DNA of 42,531 nucleotides from Thermoplasmata archaeon. GTDB taxonomy: Archaea > Thermoplasmatota > Thermoplasmata > Halarchaeoplasmatales > Halarchaeoplasmataceae. A program made the position numbers and the translations under genes. Below, piece after piece: positions 1 to 8,434 of the stretch. The first letter of the stretch is position 1. The number at the start of each line of letters is the position of its first letter. The stretch is taken from positions 1 to 42,531 of the forward strand of contig PWKY01000050.1 in NCBI GenBank assembly GCA_003560595.1. The letters run 5' to 3'. The notes beneath the pieces are model-generated. The model searched no databases. It had not been told where the DNA came from and saw only the letters and a list, made by a program, of their open reading frames with translations.

Positions 1-51
1 GACCTTGTTCCTGAACTCCCTGAAAAATCAGTGCACGATGTCCCCCTGTAG
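1..51 (+). CDS. possible C-terminal end of a truncated gene
   Basis: Frame 1 is open from the window edge to a TAG at 49-51 and would encode a 16-residue tail ending in HDVPL. It would run convergently towards the ATPase gene that ends at 129. The piece is too short to recognise a family, and an open frame of this size can occur by chance. It is listed only because the window edge may cut a real gene here. Confidence 0.25.
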   Translation, partial: DLVPELPEKSVHDVPL

Positions 52-128
52 ATCGTCCAGTGCAGATGTAAATAACCGCAGGGATGTTGGATACCCTCTA
101 ACATATTTCTATCCATCTCTGTTATGCA

Positions 129-1514
129 TCAGCCAAGGACCTCCTCAAGATCCTCCATATCGATAAGCACGAGGGATACGTCTTCTCTATCAGTCAGTTC
201 GTCGGTAAAACCGGCTTTGGAGAAGAGGATATATCTTTCTTCTCTGTTACCGACCCTCCACCTTACTTTTCCTGCCTTGTCTTTTAACCTCTCAAATATA
301 TCGGTACCGACCCTTTGATGACTCCACTTGCATTCTCCAAGATATATCAGACTCTCCCTCTCGTTCAATGCCACTATATCGATCTCATCTTCTCCGTACC
401 ACCATCTTCCGATCTTTGTGAATCTGAACTGATCATCATACCGAACTATCTCTTTTAAATATTCAACGCAAACGTCTTCGAATTTCTTACCCACGTACCT
501 ATCCATATCTGCCATCACATAGTCTTCTACGAACCCTTCATATCCCCCCTCAATATCTGAAAGGTGTGGGCCTATGAAACGGAACCAAAAATCGAAGTAA
601 TTGTCAGCTATCTTGTACAGCCCCCTCCGAGAACGTCTTCCTCTAGCCGTGACCGGGATCTCATGCTTTATGAGCCTGATACGCCGCAGCTCCCCAAGAT
701 ATTTCGGTATGCTCTGGAGTGGGATCTTGGTATCATCAGAGATGGCTTTCGGTGTGGTCCTACCCGATGCCATGGACTCCATGATCGAAAAGTATCTGTT
801 CGGCGTCCTGAATTCCTGCCTCAGAAGTATCTGAGGTTCCTCGTACAATATCTCGGTGTCTCTGCAGACCCTTTCCTTTATGTCATCTTTCAGCGTAGGT
901 CCGTCGAGTTTCTTCAGGTAAAATGGAATACTACCGAATACTGAGTAGTACCTAATAGAGTCTTCAAAGGTCGTTTCCGGGATCATCTTCTTCGCTTCTT
1001 TGAAAGGAAAGGCTTTAAGATCTATCTGTCCGGTTCTTCTTCCGTATAAAGGGTTCTTGTATGACATCAGATCCTCCATCATACTGATGGATGAACCACA
1101 CAGTATGAGCATCACGTCCCTATCTTTAAGATATTCATCCACAAATTTTTGAAAATAGGACGGTATGGATCTATTTTCCTCTATTAGATAGGGGAACTCG
1201 TCTATGACTAGTACTGTTTTTTCCTCCGCTTTACTGGAAAAGTATTCGAACAGATCTGTCCACTGTCGTATGTCCGGCTTGAACCCTCCAAAGTGCTTGT
1301 ACATGTTTTCCGTAATGCTCTCAAGTTGTCTCTCTTTGTCTTCCAGGGATGCAAGGCAGTATATGGATGTTTTATCTTCTATGAACTTCTTTATCAATTC
1401 CGTCTTACCCACCCTTCTTCTACCATAAATCAGGACAAATTCAAAATTCTTCGATGCATGTTTCTTTTCGAGAGAGCTCAGTTCTTCCTTTCTATCTATG
1501 AACTGCAAGGTCAT
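129..1514 (-). CDS. archaeal P-loop ATPase with DUF234-type C-terminal domain
   Basis: The 461-residue protein has a Walker A motif GRRRVGKT at residues 31-38 and a Walker B stretch VLVIDEFPYL near residue 100, as in the archaeal ATPase_2 family. A winged-helix segment follows in the middle. The C-terminal third contains EDEIDIVAL (about 370-380) and then GECKW (about 393), the D-(E)xK layout of PD-(D/E)XK nuclease-like DUF234 domains. The family is common and mobile in archaea; its cellular role is largely unknown, with suggested links to DNA handling or selfish elements. Nuclease activity is inferred from the motif only. The ATG at 1514 lies 28 bases from a TATA box, so the transcript is probably leaderless. 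The gene stands alone. Confidence 0.85.
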   Translation of the reverse strand: MTLQFIDRKEELSSLEKKHASKNFEFVLIYGRRRVGKTELIKKFIEDKTSIYCLASLEDKERQLESITENMYKHFGGFKPDIRQWTDLFEYFSSKAEEKTVLVIDEFPYLIEENRSIPSYFQKFVDEYLKDRDVMLILCGSSISMMEDLMSYKNPLYGRRTGQIDLKAFPFKEAKKMIPETTFEDSIRYYSVFGSIPFYLKKLDGPTLKDDIKERVCRDTEILYEEPQILLRQEFRTPNRYFSIMESMASGRTTPKAISDDTKIPLQSIPKYLGELRRIRLIKHEIPVTARGRRSRRGLYKIADNYFDFWFRFIGPHLSDIEGGYEGFVEDYVMADMDRYVGKKFEDVCVEYLKEIVRYDDQFRFTKIGRWWYGEDEIDIVALNERESLIYLGECKWSHQRVGTDIFERLKDKAGKVRWRVGNREERYILFSKAGFTDELTDREDVSLVLIDMEDLEEVLG

Positions 1515-1540
1515 ACTCGTAAGTAATATACTCGTAAGTA
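1513..1540. repeat. tandem 13-bp direct repeat over the ATPase start
   Basis: ATACTCGTAAGTA occurs at 1513-1525 and again at 1528-1540, a 15-base period. The pair fills the space between the TATA box of the leftward ATPase gene and its start codon, where a bound repressor would block transcription. An operator for autoregulation is a reasonable inference, but no regulator is identified. Confidence 0.6.
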
Positions 1541-1546
1541 TATAAG
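1538..1546 (-). promoter_or_regulatory. TATA box of the DUF234 ATPase gene
   Basis: On the minus strand CTTATATAC is centred about 28 bases upstream of the ATG at 1514. That spacing places transcription start at or next to the start codon, giving a leaderless mRNA. Confidence 0.6.
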
Positions 1547-1569
1547 CTTTTACACTATGTGATCGTGAG

Positions 1570-1833
1570 TTAGAATTCTTTTCTCACCCTATCCATGAGA
1601 TCTTGGAATTTATCTTCACCGTAGATCTCCCTGTAAACGCAGAGGAATCCCAGAACGTTCTCCTGGGCCATCTCTCCGATCTCCTTCATCCCGCTTTCCC
1701 TTTTCTCCAGTTCCTCCTTCCCCTTCGAGGTCAAGCGATAGTACTTTCTATCCTCCTCTTCCATGTTTGTCAGTTGCATATTCACAGTACCCGCTGTCCT
1801 CATTATAGGCGTTATAACGGATAGGATGGTCAA
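1570..1833 (-). pseudogene. remnant of a PadR/MarR-like winged-helix regulator
   Basis: The reading frame starts with TTG directly after an in-frame TAG. It gives 87 residues including RKYYRLTSKGKEELEKRES, the wing and following helix typical of PadR-type winged-helix regulators, then a helical C-terminus. The recognition half of the DNA-binding domain is missing. Upstream of the TAG, in the same frame to about 1910, the sequence SLLEFLIMLS resembles the first helix of such regulators, which suggests a gene broken by a stop and an internal deletion. There is no good ribosome binding site at the TTG. A very small genuine gene cannot be excluded. Confidence 0.5.
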
Positions 1834-1991
1834 CTAGGATAACATGATCAAGAATTCCAGTAAAGAAGGTTCACTCGTTGAGAAGATAGAACTGACGTCA
1901 CCCAGAAACGGTTCCGGGGCATATGCTTATAAGTCATGCCGGGAGAATGCAAAAGCTTCTAGTTTCAGAGGATATTGATCGGTTCAAAACC

Positions 1992-2936
1992 CTATTCAGA
2001 CAATTTCTTTCTCAGGTTCTCCAGCATGACTTCCGTCATCTTCTTGAGATCGTATCTGTGGTCCCAACCCCAGTCCTCTCTGGCTTTCGAGTCGTCGATG
2101 GAGTCCGGCCATGAATCGGCAGTTTCCTGCCTCTCGTCAGGCTCGTAGCCGACTTTGAAATCCGGTATGTGCTTTTTTATCTCCTCTTCCAATTCCTCTA
2201 CGGTGAAACTCAAAGCTGTATGATTGTAGCTGGTCCAGACTGTTATATCTTCCTCGGGAGCGTCCATCACCATCAAAGTACCTCGGATGGCGTCTTCCAT
2301 GAACATCATGGGGAGCTTTGTGTCCGCTTTGACGAAGCAGGTGTATTCGCCCTCCTCTATGGCTTTATAGAATATCTCCACGGCGTAATCGGTGGTACCT
2401 CCGCCGGGTTCTTCCTTGTAACTTATCAGACCGGGATACCTCAAACTTCTGACGTCTAAGCCGTACTTTTTATGGTAGTACTGACACATCAGTTCCCCCG
2501 TCACCTTGGTAACGCCGTATATGGTCACGGGTTCTAGTATGGTATGCTGTGGTGTGTTCTCCAGCGGCGAAGTGGGTCCGAAGACAGCTATGGAACTGGC
2601 CCAGAACATCTTCAGGTCGTGTTCTACACCGAGGTCCAAGAATGTCTTCAAACCGTTAACGTTCACGTCCCATGCAAGGTGAGGTTTCTTTTCACCGACA
2701 GCGGATAGTAGGGATGCCAAGTGGTAAACCTGGGTTATTTCGTGTTTTTTGATCACCCCTTCCATCTCCTCCTTGTTTCTAACATCCCCCTTCTCAAGCA
2801 CTCCCTGAAAATTTTCCGGGATATGCCGATGGCCTAAAGCCACCACGTTCTCTTTTCCATATCTTTTCTGCAGTTCTGGCACTAGCTCAGAGCCTATTTG
2901 GCCAAATGGTCCGGTGACTAGGATTTTTTCCGTCAT
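1992..2936 (-). CDS. tdh: L-threonine 3-dehydrogenase, SDR type
   Basis: A 314-residue extended short-chain dehydrogenase. The nucleotide-binding motif TGPFGQIG is at residues 8-15 and the catalytic YGVTK near residue 140. The C-terminal half has the signatures of epimerase-like threonine dehydrogenases from Thermoplasma and some bacteria: EPGGGTTDYAVEIFY, SYNHTALSFT and ADSWPDSIDDSKAREDWGW. It oxidises L-threonine to 2-amino-3-ketobutyrate with NAD+, the first step of threonine breakdown in the cytoplasm. The ATG at 2936 is preferred because AAGTGA lies five bases ahead of it; a GTG nine bases further upstream is the alternative. No kbl partner is adjacent. A generic sugar epimerase is less likely given the specific C-terminal motifs. 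Confidence 0.9.
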   Translation of the reverse strand: MTEKILVTGPFGQIGSELVPELQKRYGKENVVALGHRHIPENFQGVLEKGDVRNKEEMEGVIKKHEITQVYHLASLLSAVGEKKPHLAWDVNVNGLKTFLDLGVEHDLKMFWASSIAVFGPTSPLENTPQHTILEPVTIYGVTKVTGELMCQYYHKKYGLDVRSLRYPGLISYKEEPGGGTTDYAVEIFYKAIEEGEYTCFVKADTKLPMMFMEDAIRGTLMVMDAPEEDITVWTSYNHTALSFTVEELEEEIKKHIPDFKVGYEPDERQETADSWPDSIDDSKAREDWGWDHRYDLKKMTEVMLENLRKKLSE

Positions 2937-3081
2937 GGTTTTCACTTCACTTTTACGGTTTCAACCGTTCCTAATCTTTAACTTTTTCTCTTAGACACCT
3001 TAATTAGAGCCTATTATGAATTTACTAATTATTTTATTACATGCATTCCATTAGTTGTACATTATTAACATTTAGAGTCAC

Positions 3082-3100
3082 CTATGGGTCGATACCATAG
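3082..3100 (-). other. short hairpin behind the universal stress gene
   Basis: CTATGG at 3082-3087 pairs with CCATAG at 3095-3100 around a 7-base loop. It lies about 45 bases past the stop of the leftward USP gene. There is no T-run next to it, so a terminator role is not supported. The rest of the gap from 2937 to 3143 is AT-rich with no other feature seen. Confidence 0.3.
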
Positions 3101-3143
3101 AGACAAAGAAATGTTTATTGTTGCTATCTAAAACCTACCTCAT

Positions 3144-3608
3144 TCACTTGTTGTTCGCTTTGACAACGGCCACGGTCGCTCTACTGTTCTTGATCACCCT
3201 ATCCGTGGTACTACCAAGTAACACCGACGAGAGTCCGGATCTACCGTGTGATGACATATAGATAATATCTCCCTTATCGGCCAGTTTAGTTATCTCATCG
3301 TAGGGTGTACCCTCGATCACTTTTCCTTCCGAAGAGACCCCCATCTTATCCGCTTCTTCCTTCACCTTTTTCAGTACTCTTTTTCCCTGCTTCCTGAATC
3401 CTTCTCTCAGGAACTCCTTATCAGTCACTTCTAGACCGCCCATCTCGTGACCTGAAAAGCTGTAAGAATAACTGCTGGGTTTTATCACGTACACCGCCAC
3501 CGCTGGTATGTCCATCTTCTTAGCGAACTTCAAACCCTCTTTCACGCCCTTGAACGATAACTCAGAACCGTCTGTAGGTAAGATCACTTTTCCATACATA
3601 TACATCAT
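3144..3608 (-). CDS. universal stress protein (UspA family)
   Basis: The protein begins YGKVILPTDGSELS, the usual first strand of the USP fold. It ends with the nucleotide-binding signature SSHGRSGLSSVLLGSTTDRV, matching G-x2-G-x9-G-S/T, so ATP binding is likely. It is about 155 residues, normal for a single-domain member; these proteins act as soluble dimers in stress responses. Three Met codons lie close together at 3608, 3605 and 3599; all give the same domain, and a longer frame up to 3650 adds residues not seen in the family. A second USP lies at 37044-37481. Confidence 0.85.
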   Translation of the reverse strand: MMYMYGKVILPTDGSELSFKGVKEGLKFAKKMDIPAVAVYVIKPSSYSYSFSGHEMGGLEVTDKEFLREGFRKQGKRVLKKVKEEADKMGVSSEGKVIEGTPYDEITKLADKGDIIYMSSHGRSGLSSVLLGSTTDRVIKNSRATVAVVKANNK

Positions 3609-3737
3609 ATCTAATCTATACCTTGTAAGCATTTCGGTTCGGGAAACCAATTTTATTTTTCAGAATAGCATAACATCTTCTAATATAGCGGAAGATTATT
3701 TATCATAGAAAAGACATACTACCTACGGTGTGATCGG

Positions 3738-4445
3738 ATGAAGTGGAAAGATAGGCCCTGGATGCTTTATGTCATAATAGTCTTAGCTTTCGTGGCTACT
3801 GGACTGCTGTGGAGGATACATGAAGATTTCAGCATCGATATAACCATAGAACTCCTCGGTGCTATCATCACCATAGTGATCATCGACGAGATGCTGGTGA
3901 AATCTAAAAGAAAACGTTGGAACCTGGTGAAGGAGGAGATAGAGTACATACTGGCCAGGAGCATAAACGTACTGAGGGACGAGATATTGAGGAACATGTT
4001 TTCGTTCAAACCGGATATCCGTGGTAACATGGATGTGGATTCGATCGAGGCAGACATCCGAAAGCAGAAGGATAAAAGGTTCAAAGAACTACTTTCCATC
4101 CACCCGGAAGACATGCTTGATATACTGGAGGATACGTACCTCAGCGATGGTTACGACGGCTACTTCCAAGAACAAGCCGAAGACCTATGGAGGATACTGA
4201 ATACAAGGTACTCAGAGCACCTGGAACCCGAGGTGGTGGATGAGCTGCTGAGGTTACATCTTCACCTGAGAGACCTTCACAACAATATAAGACTATATAA
4301 TAGAGGGGATGAGAACAGAAGACGCTCGTACTATCGTAAAATGGGAGGCAAAGAGGTGGTTTACAACACACGCGGTATGATACGCTCGCTCATCAGGTTG
4401 AAAAAGATGGGATATTCCCGGGTAACTTTCAGGGAAGAAGATTAA
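3738..4445 (+). CDS. unknown protein with two N-terminal membrane helices
   Basis: I do not recognise this 235-residue protein. Residues 9-26 and 31-49 are hydrophobic and would form two membrane helices with a tight turn. They are followed by the basic patch KSKRKRW, which should face the cytoplasm. The remaining 180 residues are highly charged and helical with heptad-like spacing, suggesting a cytoplasmic coiled-coil domain. GGTGTGAT lies just before the ATG. It is the first of four rightward genes that end at 6225, with a short gap before the next. No catalytic motif is visible. Confidence 0.75.
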   Translation: MKWKDRPWMLYVIIVLAFVATGLLWRIHEDFSIDITIELLGAIITIVIIDEMLVKSKRKRWNLVKEEIEYILARSINVLRDEILRNMFSFKPDIRGNMDVDSIEADIRKQKDKRFKELLSIHPEDMLDILEDTYLSDGYDGYFQEQAEDLWRILNTRYSEHLEPEVVDELLRLHLHLRDLHNNIRLYNRGDENRRRSYYRKMGGKEVVYNTRGMIRSLIRLKKMGYSRVTFREED

Positions 4446-4470
4446 TAACCAATAAACTATCCTTAACCCG

Positions 4471-4953
4471 ATGCTCGCTACGTTCAAACACCGACTCGCC
4501 GTGGTCATCATACTAACAGCCATCCTCATTTCTCTCTTCGTCTGGTACGGTTCACTGGAACCGGATCCCGATGTACACCGATACCCTAGAGCGGAAGATC
4601 TGATAAAGGATGAAGAAAAGTATGTTGGCCAAGAGGTCGAGGTTGGGGGAAGGGTCGTGTCCACGACTCCACTAACCATAGAGATCGAACACGGTGGCGA
4701 TACCAGGGAGCTTTACATCACCGGGGCTGACGAGGAACCTAACAAAAACGATAGGGTAACGGTGTTCGGTACTTTGGAGGACGAGAACACCATAGCAGCA
4801 TCAGAGATCATCTCAAGACCCTACATCAATTATCTTTACATGTACGCGGTATCTGTAGCAGCAGCACTTTGGATCCTGTTCAGGATCAGCAGGCAGTTCA
4901 GATGGGACATGGAGAGATCGTTATTCATAAAAAGGGAGGACCAAGATGGCTGA
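4471..4953 (+). CDS. membrane-anchored OB-fold protein
   Basis: This 160-residue protein has a membrane helix at about residues 9-26 and another at about 125-142. Between them is a beta-rich domain (VGQEVEVGGRVVSTTPL, NDRVTVFGTL, NTIAASEIISRP) with the rhythm of an OB fold, as in CcmE-like or tRNA_anti-like proteins. The domain would sit outside the cytoplasm and the short basic tail inside. There is no conserved haem-binding His in a CcmE-like position, so cytochrome maturation is not supported. The stop overlaps the start of the next gene by eight bases, so the two are probably translated together. Confidence 0.6.
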   Translation: MLATFKHRLAVVIILTAILISLFVWYGSLEPDPDVHRYPRAEDLIKDEEKYVGQEVEVGGRVVSTTPLTIEIEHGGDTRELYITGADEEPNKNDRVTVFGTLEDENTIAASEIISRPYINYLYMYAVSVAAALWILFRISRQFRWDMERSLFIKREDQDG

Positions 4954-5443
4954 CTTACTGACCCATGTACTGCTGGCTTATTCGCTTGGGACCGTTCTCT
5001 CGTGGAGATACGATCGGATAGAAAAACATCACGTGACCCTACTCATGATCGGGGCAACGTTACCCGATCTCACCAGGATCGGTCTGATCATAGATCCCGG
5101 ATACATCCAGGGATTGGGCCTACCGTTCAGCTATTCCCCGCTACATACCATCCTCGGATCGCTGATCGTCGCCTTCATCATCACTCAATTCGTAAACGAT
5201 GAGCTCGCCTTCCCGATCATCGGTTCGGGTGCCCTCTCACATCACCTCCTGGACTCACTTTTACTGAACGCCTCCGGCTACTCATATCCCCTGTTCTGGC
5301 CCGTATCATCTTATTCACCACCCACACCCGGATTGTATCTAAGTACAGATATGTGGCCGGCTTTAGTGGCGGGAGCCTACTCATTGGTAATATGGATGAT
5401 AGACCGGAAAAAATTAAAAAGCGAGCTCACGTTGGGTGAGTAA
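4946..5443 (+). CDS. YdjM-like membrane protein (DUF457 family)
   Basis: The start MADLLTHVLLAY and the later HTILGS and GALSHHLLDSLL carry the conserved His and Asp residues of the YdjM/DUF457 family, often annotated as membrane-bound metal-dependent hydrolases. At 165 residues, with about four hydrophobic segments, it fits the family length. The biochemical reaction is not established for the family. It overlaps the OB-fold gene by eight bases and is followed 14 bases later by the nucleotidyltransferase gene, consistent with one transcript. Confidence 0.75.
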   Translation: MADLLTHVLLAYSLGTVLSWRYDRIEKHHVTLLMIGATLPDLTRIGLIIDPGYIQGLGLPFSYSPLHTILGSLIVAFIITQFVNDELAFPIIGSGALSHHLLDSLLLNASGYSYPLFWPVSSYSPPTPGLYLSTDMWPALVAGAYSLVIWMIDRKKLKSELTLGE

Positions 5444-5457
5444 ATCAGGTGAACTTT

Positions 5458-6225
5458 ATGGTAAAGAAAGCGATAGTACTGGCAGCCGGAGAGGGTACAC
5501 GGCTCAAACCGATAACCGACGCCATACCGAAAGAGATGATAAGAGTTGGGAAAAAACCAGCCATCGAACACGTACTGGAAGTGCTGAAAGCAGGCGGTAT
5601 CGAAGACGTTCTGATAATAGTAGGCTGGAAAAAGCACGCTCTCGTGGATTATCTAGGCTCGGGTAAGCGTTTGGGCTTGAAGATATACTTCAGGATGCAG
5701 GAGGAAGCTAAAGGTACGGCCCACGCGGTCTCACTCGGTGATGATTTTATCGGTGACGACGATTTTGTGGTGATGTACGGTGATAACTACATAACCCCCT
5801 ACGACACCATGAGGCACATCGTCGATTTTCATAAACGAAACAACAGTCGGGCCACCCTCGTTCTTAACCCCGTTGAAGATCCTAGAAGGTTCGGTGTGGT
5901 GAAGATGGATGAAGATAACCAGATACACGGTATGATCGAGAAGCCCACCTGGGATGAGGCGGAGCCGTACAGGGTCAACGATCACTGGCTCAATATAGCC
6001 GGACTCATGGTACTCAACGGAGAGATATTCGAGTACATCAGAAAGACGACACCCGGTAAGAAGGGAGAGCTGTGGCTCACCGATTCCATAGAACTCATGA
6101 GGAAGGACGGTAATGCCATGTACGGCTACATATTCACCGGTAAGCGGTTCGATATAGGTACATTCGAGTCGCTAAGGGAAGCGGATAAATTAGAGATGGA
6201 AAGGATCGCGGAAGAGGAAGAGTGA
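5458..6225 (+). CDS. sugar-phosphate nucleotidyltransferase
   Basis: The 255-residue protein opens with LAAGEGTRLKP at residues 8-18, the nucleotide-binding motif of the glucose-1-phosphate nucleotidyltransferase family. It continues with PKEM, the metal-binding VMYGDN near residue 102, VEDPRRFGVV and a conserved EKP. Such enzymes join a sugar-1-phosphate to UTP or dTTP to give an activated sugar. The lack of left-handed beta-helix repeats excludes the GlmU-type bifunctional form. UTP-glucose-1-phosphate uridylyltransferase or thymidylyltransferase are both possible. The ATG at 5458 has AGGTGA six bases ahead; the GTG inside that motif at 5449 is less likely. It ends six bases from the convergent aminotransferase gene. 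Confidence 0.87.
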   Translation: MVKKAIVLAAGEGTRLKPITDAIPKEMIRVGKKPAIEHVLEVLKAGGIEDVLIIVGWKKHALVDYLGSGKRLGLKIYFRMQEEAKGTAHAVSLGDDFIGDDDFVVMYGDNYITPYDTMRHIVDFHKRNNSRATLVLNPVEDPRRFGVVKMDEDNQIHGMIEKPTWDEAEPYRVNDHWLNIAGLMVLNGEIFEYIRKTTPGKKGELWLTDSIELMRKDGNAMYGYIFTGKRFDIGTFESLREADKLEMERIAEEEE

Positions 6226-6230
6226 ACTGC

Positions 6231-7406
6231 TCACAGCACCTTTTCCATAGCGGTCTTCATACGCCTGATCCCCTCTTCTATATCCTCAAGGGATGATGCG
6301 TAGGATATCCTCAGGAATCCTTCTCCTTGACTTCCGAAGGATGTACCCGGCAGCAAACATACACCGGCTTCATCGATCATGTAGTTGGCCAGTTCCTCAC
6401 TTTTCATACCTGTCTCCTTGATGTTCGGGAAGACATAGAAAGCTCCCTTAGGATATATACAGCTCATACCTGGGACCTCGTTCAGTCCCTGGACGATAGC
6501 CGTTCTTCGTTTCGTGAAGTGTTCCATTATATGATCCACAAAGTGCTGTCCGTTCCTCAACGCTTCAACACCTCCTTTCTGTACGAAGGAAGTCGTACAT
6601 GAACCAACATCTGCAAAGAGGTTGTGTGTTTTGTGGATGATCTCCTCAGGGGCAACCATGTATCCCAGTCTCCAGCCCGTCATGGAGTACGCTTTTGAAA
6701 ATCCGTCCACGATGATGGTCCGTTCCTTACACTCGTCAAGGTAGGATGGACTGTAGTGCTTTTCACCGTCATACAACATCTTACTGTATATCTCGTCGGA
6801 TAGGATATAGGCATCGTTCTCTTCAGCCATCTCGGCGATGGCTTCGATATCCTTCTTCTTCAGCACACCACCTGTAGGGTTCTGAGGCGAGTTCAGAAGG
6901 ATCAATCTGGTATCACCGGACATCTTCTCCTGCACCTGTTCAGGAGTCATCCTGAAATCATCTTTTTCGTAAAGAGGTATCTGCACTTTTTTGGCGCCCA
7001 TGTATCCTATCAAAGAATCGTACTGGAAGTAGAATGGGTTCTGATAGATCACTTCTTCTCCCATCTCCACTGTGGTCATCAAACCAAAGAATATACCAGG
7101 CTTTGCACCGGGAAGTACCATTATCTGTTCCTTGTCCGGTCTGAACCCTCTGCTCTTCTCTATATCGTCTTGTATGGCTTCGATCAGATCGGGTATCCCC
7201 AATGTAGGTACATAGTGTGTGAAACCTTCGTCCAAAGATCCCTTTGCCGCTTCTTTAACGTTCTCAGGAGTATCGAAGTCGGGCTGTCCTATCTCGAACC
7301 TCACCATATCTCGACCCTGTGCTTCCAGGCGGTTGGCCTTGGCCAGGTACTCGAGGGGGGGTTCCCCTCTGAGCATGGAAATATCCCCGGCTAATCCTTT
7401 TGACAT
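6231..7406 (-). CDS. class I/II aminotransferase, aspartate type
   Basis: A 391-residue PLP-dependent fold-type I aminotransferase. Visible signatures are FEIGQPDFDTPENV at the N-terminus, NSPQNPTGGVL, the DEIYSKMLYDG loop and GFSKAYSMTGWRLGY, whose Lys holds PLP. A substrate-binding Arg lies in GFLRISYA near the C-terminus. The family transfers amino groups from aspartate or other amino acids to 2-oxoglutarate. The ATG at 7406 leaves ten bases after the previous stop; a longer frame to 7448 would overlap the upstream gene by 32 bases and adds no family sequence. It is last in the operon with homoserine dehydrogenase and AOR, which favours aspartate/oxaloacetate exchange, by inference only. 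Confidence 0.88.
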   Translation of the reverse strand: MSKGLAGDISMLRGEPPLEYLAKANRLEAQGRDMVRFEIGQPDFDTPENVKEAAKGSLDEGFTHYVPTLGIPDLIEAIQDDIEKSRGFRPDKEQIMVLPGAKPGIFFGLMTTVEMGEEVIYQNPFYFQYDSLIGYMGAKKVQIPLYEKDDFRMTPEQVQEKMSGDTRLILLNSPQNPTGGVLKKKDIEAIAEMAEENDAYILSDEIYSKMLYDGEKHYSPSYLDECKERTIIVDGFSKAYSMTGWRLGYMVAPEEIIHKTHNLFADVGSCTTSFVQKGGVEALRNGQHFVDHIMEHFTKRRTAIVQGLNEVPGMSCIYPKGAFYVFPNIKETGMKSEELANYMIDEAGVCLLPGTSFGSQGEGFLRISYASSLEDIEEGIRRMKTAMEKVL

Positions 7407-7416
7407 GTGATTTCCC

Positions 7417-8367
7417 CTATGGTTTGGGTATGCACAGGTCTTTAGCACCGTGTTCTGACAGTTTAAGATCGGGGTATTTCTCCTGGATAATGTTGTGTAT
7501 TATCTCAGCGTACTTGACCTTCTCTTTAGCGAACTTTGCCAGGAAACCTTCATCTACCCACGGCTTGTACATGCCTGCTCCAGCAGCTAAACCATATCCA
7601 GGCTCGATCTTAAAGTAGCAGGGAGCGGATACGAGTGCAAGGTCAGGCGCCTCGTAGAAGCGGTTGAATCCTCCCATGGAATCCGCCAGATAGATGTGAA
7701 TGTCTATGGGTATATCTATAGCCTTCCTTATGGAAGCGAACATAGGTATGGATAGGTCTCCAACAGGGTTGAAGGTTCCTGCTCCAAGGTTTTCCAATAC
7801 CTTACCACCGGCAGCGTTGGCGTGTCCCGCATAAATCGATACTTTAAAGGTGATATCCTTAGGTATCAAACCTTTCTTTTTTAGTTCATTCGCCGCCCAC
7901 AGCATTCCTTCATCGGTAACTAAAAATCCTTTAAAACCGAAATCTATGCACCTTTTGATATCTTTGAATGCATAGACCATGTTGTCAGAGCCTCTAACTC
8001 TTAGTCCGGAAAGGGCTCCTTCTGGAGTGGCTATCTGTCGACCGGTGTTCCAGCTTGCACGAGGACCTGGCGTGATTATTACCTCCATGTCCGAATCCGC
8101 TGCCATCTGAGCAAAATCCTCCAGCTCGTCGTCGGTAAGTAATGTGCTTCCCATCACCGTGCTTATCAAACGATGAACGGGTATATCCCTCTCTTCTCTT
8201 TCTTCTATCAATGCCTCTAGTGTTGACGGCCGTTCGACACCGGATATCTCCATTCGGTATTGTGCACCGTCTGGGAAACTCTTCTCAGATCTAGGCAGGT
8301 CTTTAGGGTCTTCACTCGGAACGCCGATCTCTTCCAGGGCTTCTAAAATTTCTTTCATATAGTCCAT
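7417..8367 (-). CDS. U32-peptidase-like TIM-barrel protein
   Basis: About 316 residues with alternating strands and helices: MEVIITPGPRASWNTGR, GFKGFLVTDEGMLWAANEL, FKVSIYAGHANAAGGKVL, GAGTFNPVGDLSIPMFASI and IDIHIYLADSMGGF. This looks like the barrel of U32-peptidase-like proteins, a fold shared by collagenase-type peptidases and by several tRNA- and quinone-modifying proteins. I cannot name a substrate. The ATG at 8367 has GGTGG five bases upstream; an upstream in-frame TTG at 8385 is weaker. It sits between AOR and aminotransferase genes in one operon, so it probably acts on the same metabolites or helps make a cofactor for them. Confidence 0.6.
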   Translation of the reverse strand: MDYMKEILEALEEIGVPSEDPKDLPRSEKSFPDGAQYRMEISGVERPSTLEALIEEREERDIPVHRLISTVMGSTLLTDDELEDFAQMAADSDMEVIITPGPRASWNTGRQIATPEGALSGLRVRGSDNMVYAFKDIKRCIDFGFKGFLVTDEGMLWAANELKKKGLIPKDITFKVSIYAGHANAAGGKVLENLGAGTFNPVGDLSIPMFASIRKAIDIPIDIHIYLADSMGGFNRFYEAPDLALVSAPCYFKIEPGYGLAAGAGMYKPWVDEGFLAKFAKEKVKYAEIIHNIIQEKYPDLKLSEHGAKDLCIPKP

Positions 8368-8434
8368 ATTATCCACCAATTTCAATCAGTGGATAGGTTA
8401 ACATGTCTAAGGTATTTAACATCTCCGAATCAGA

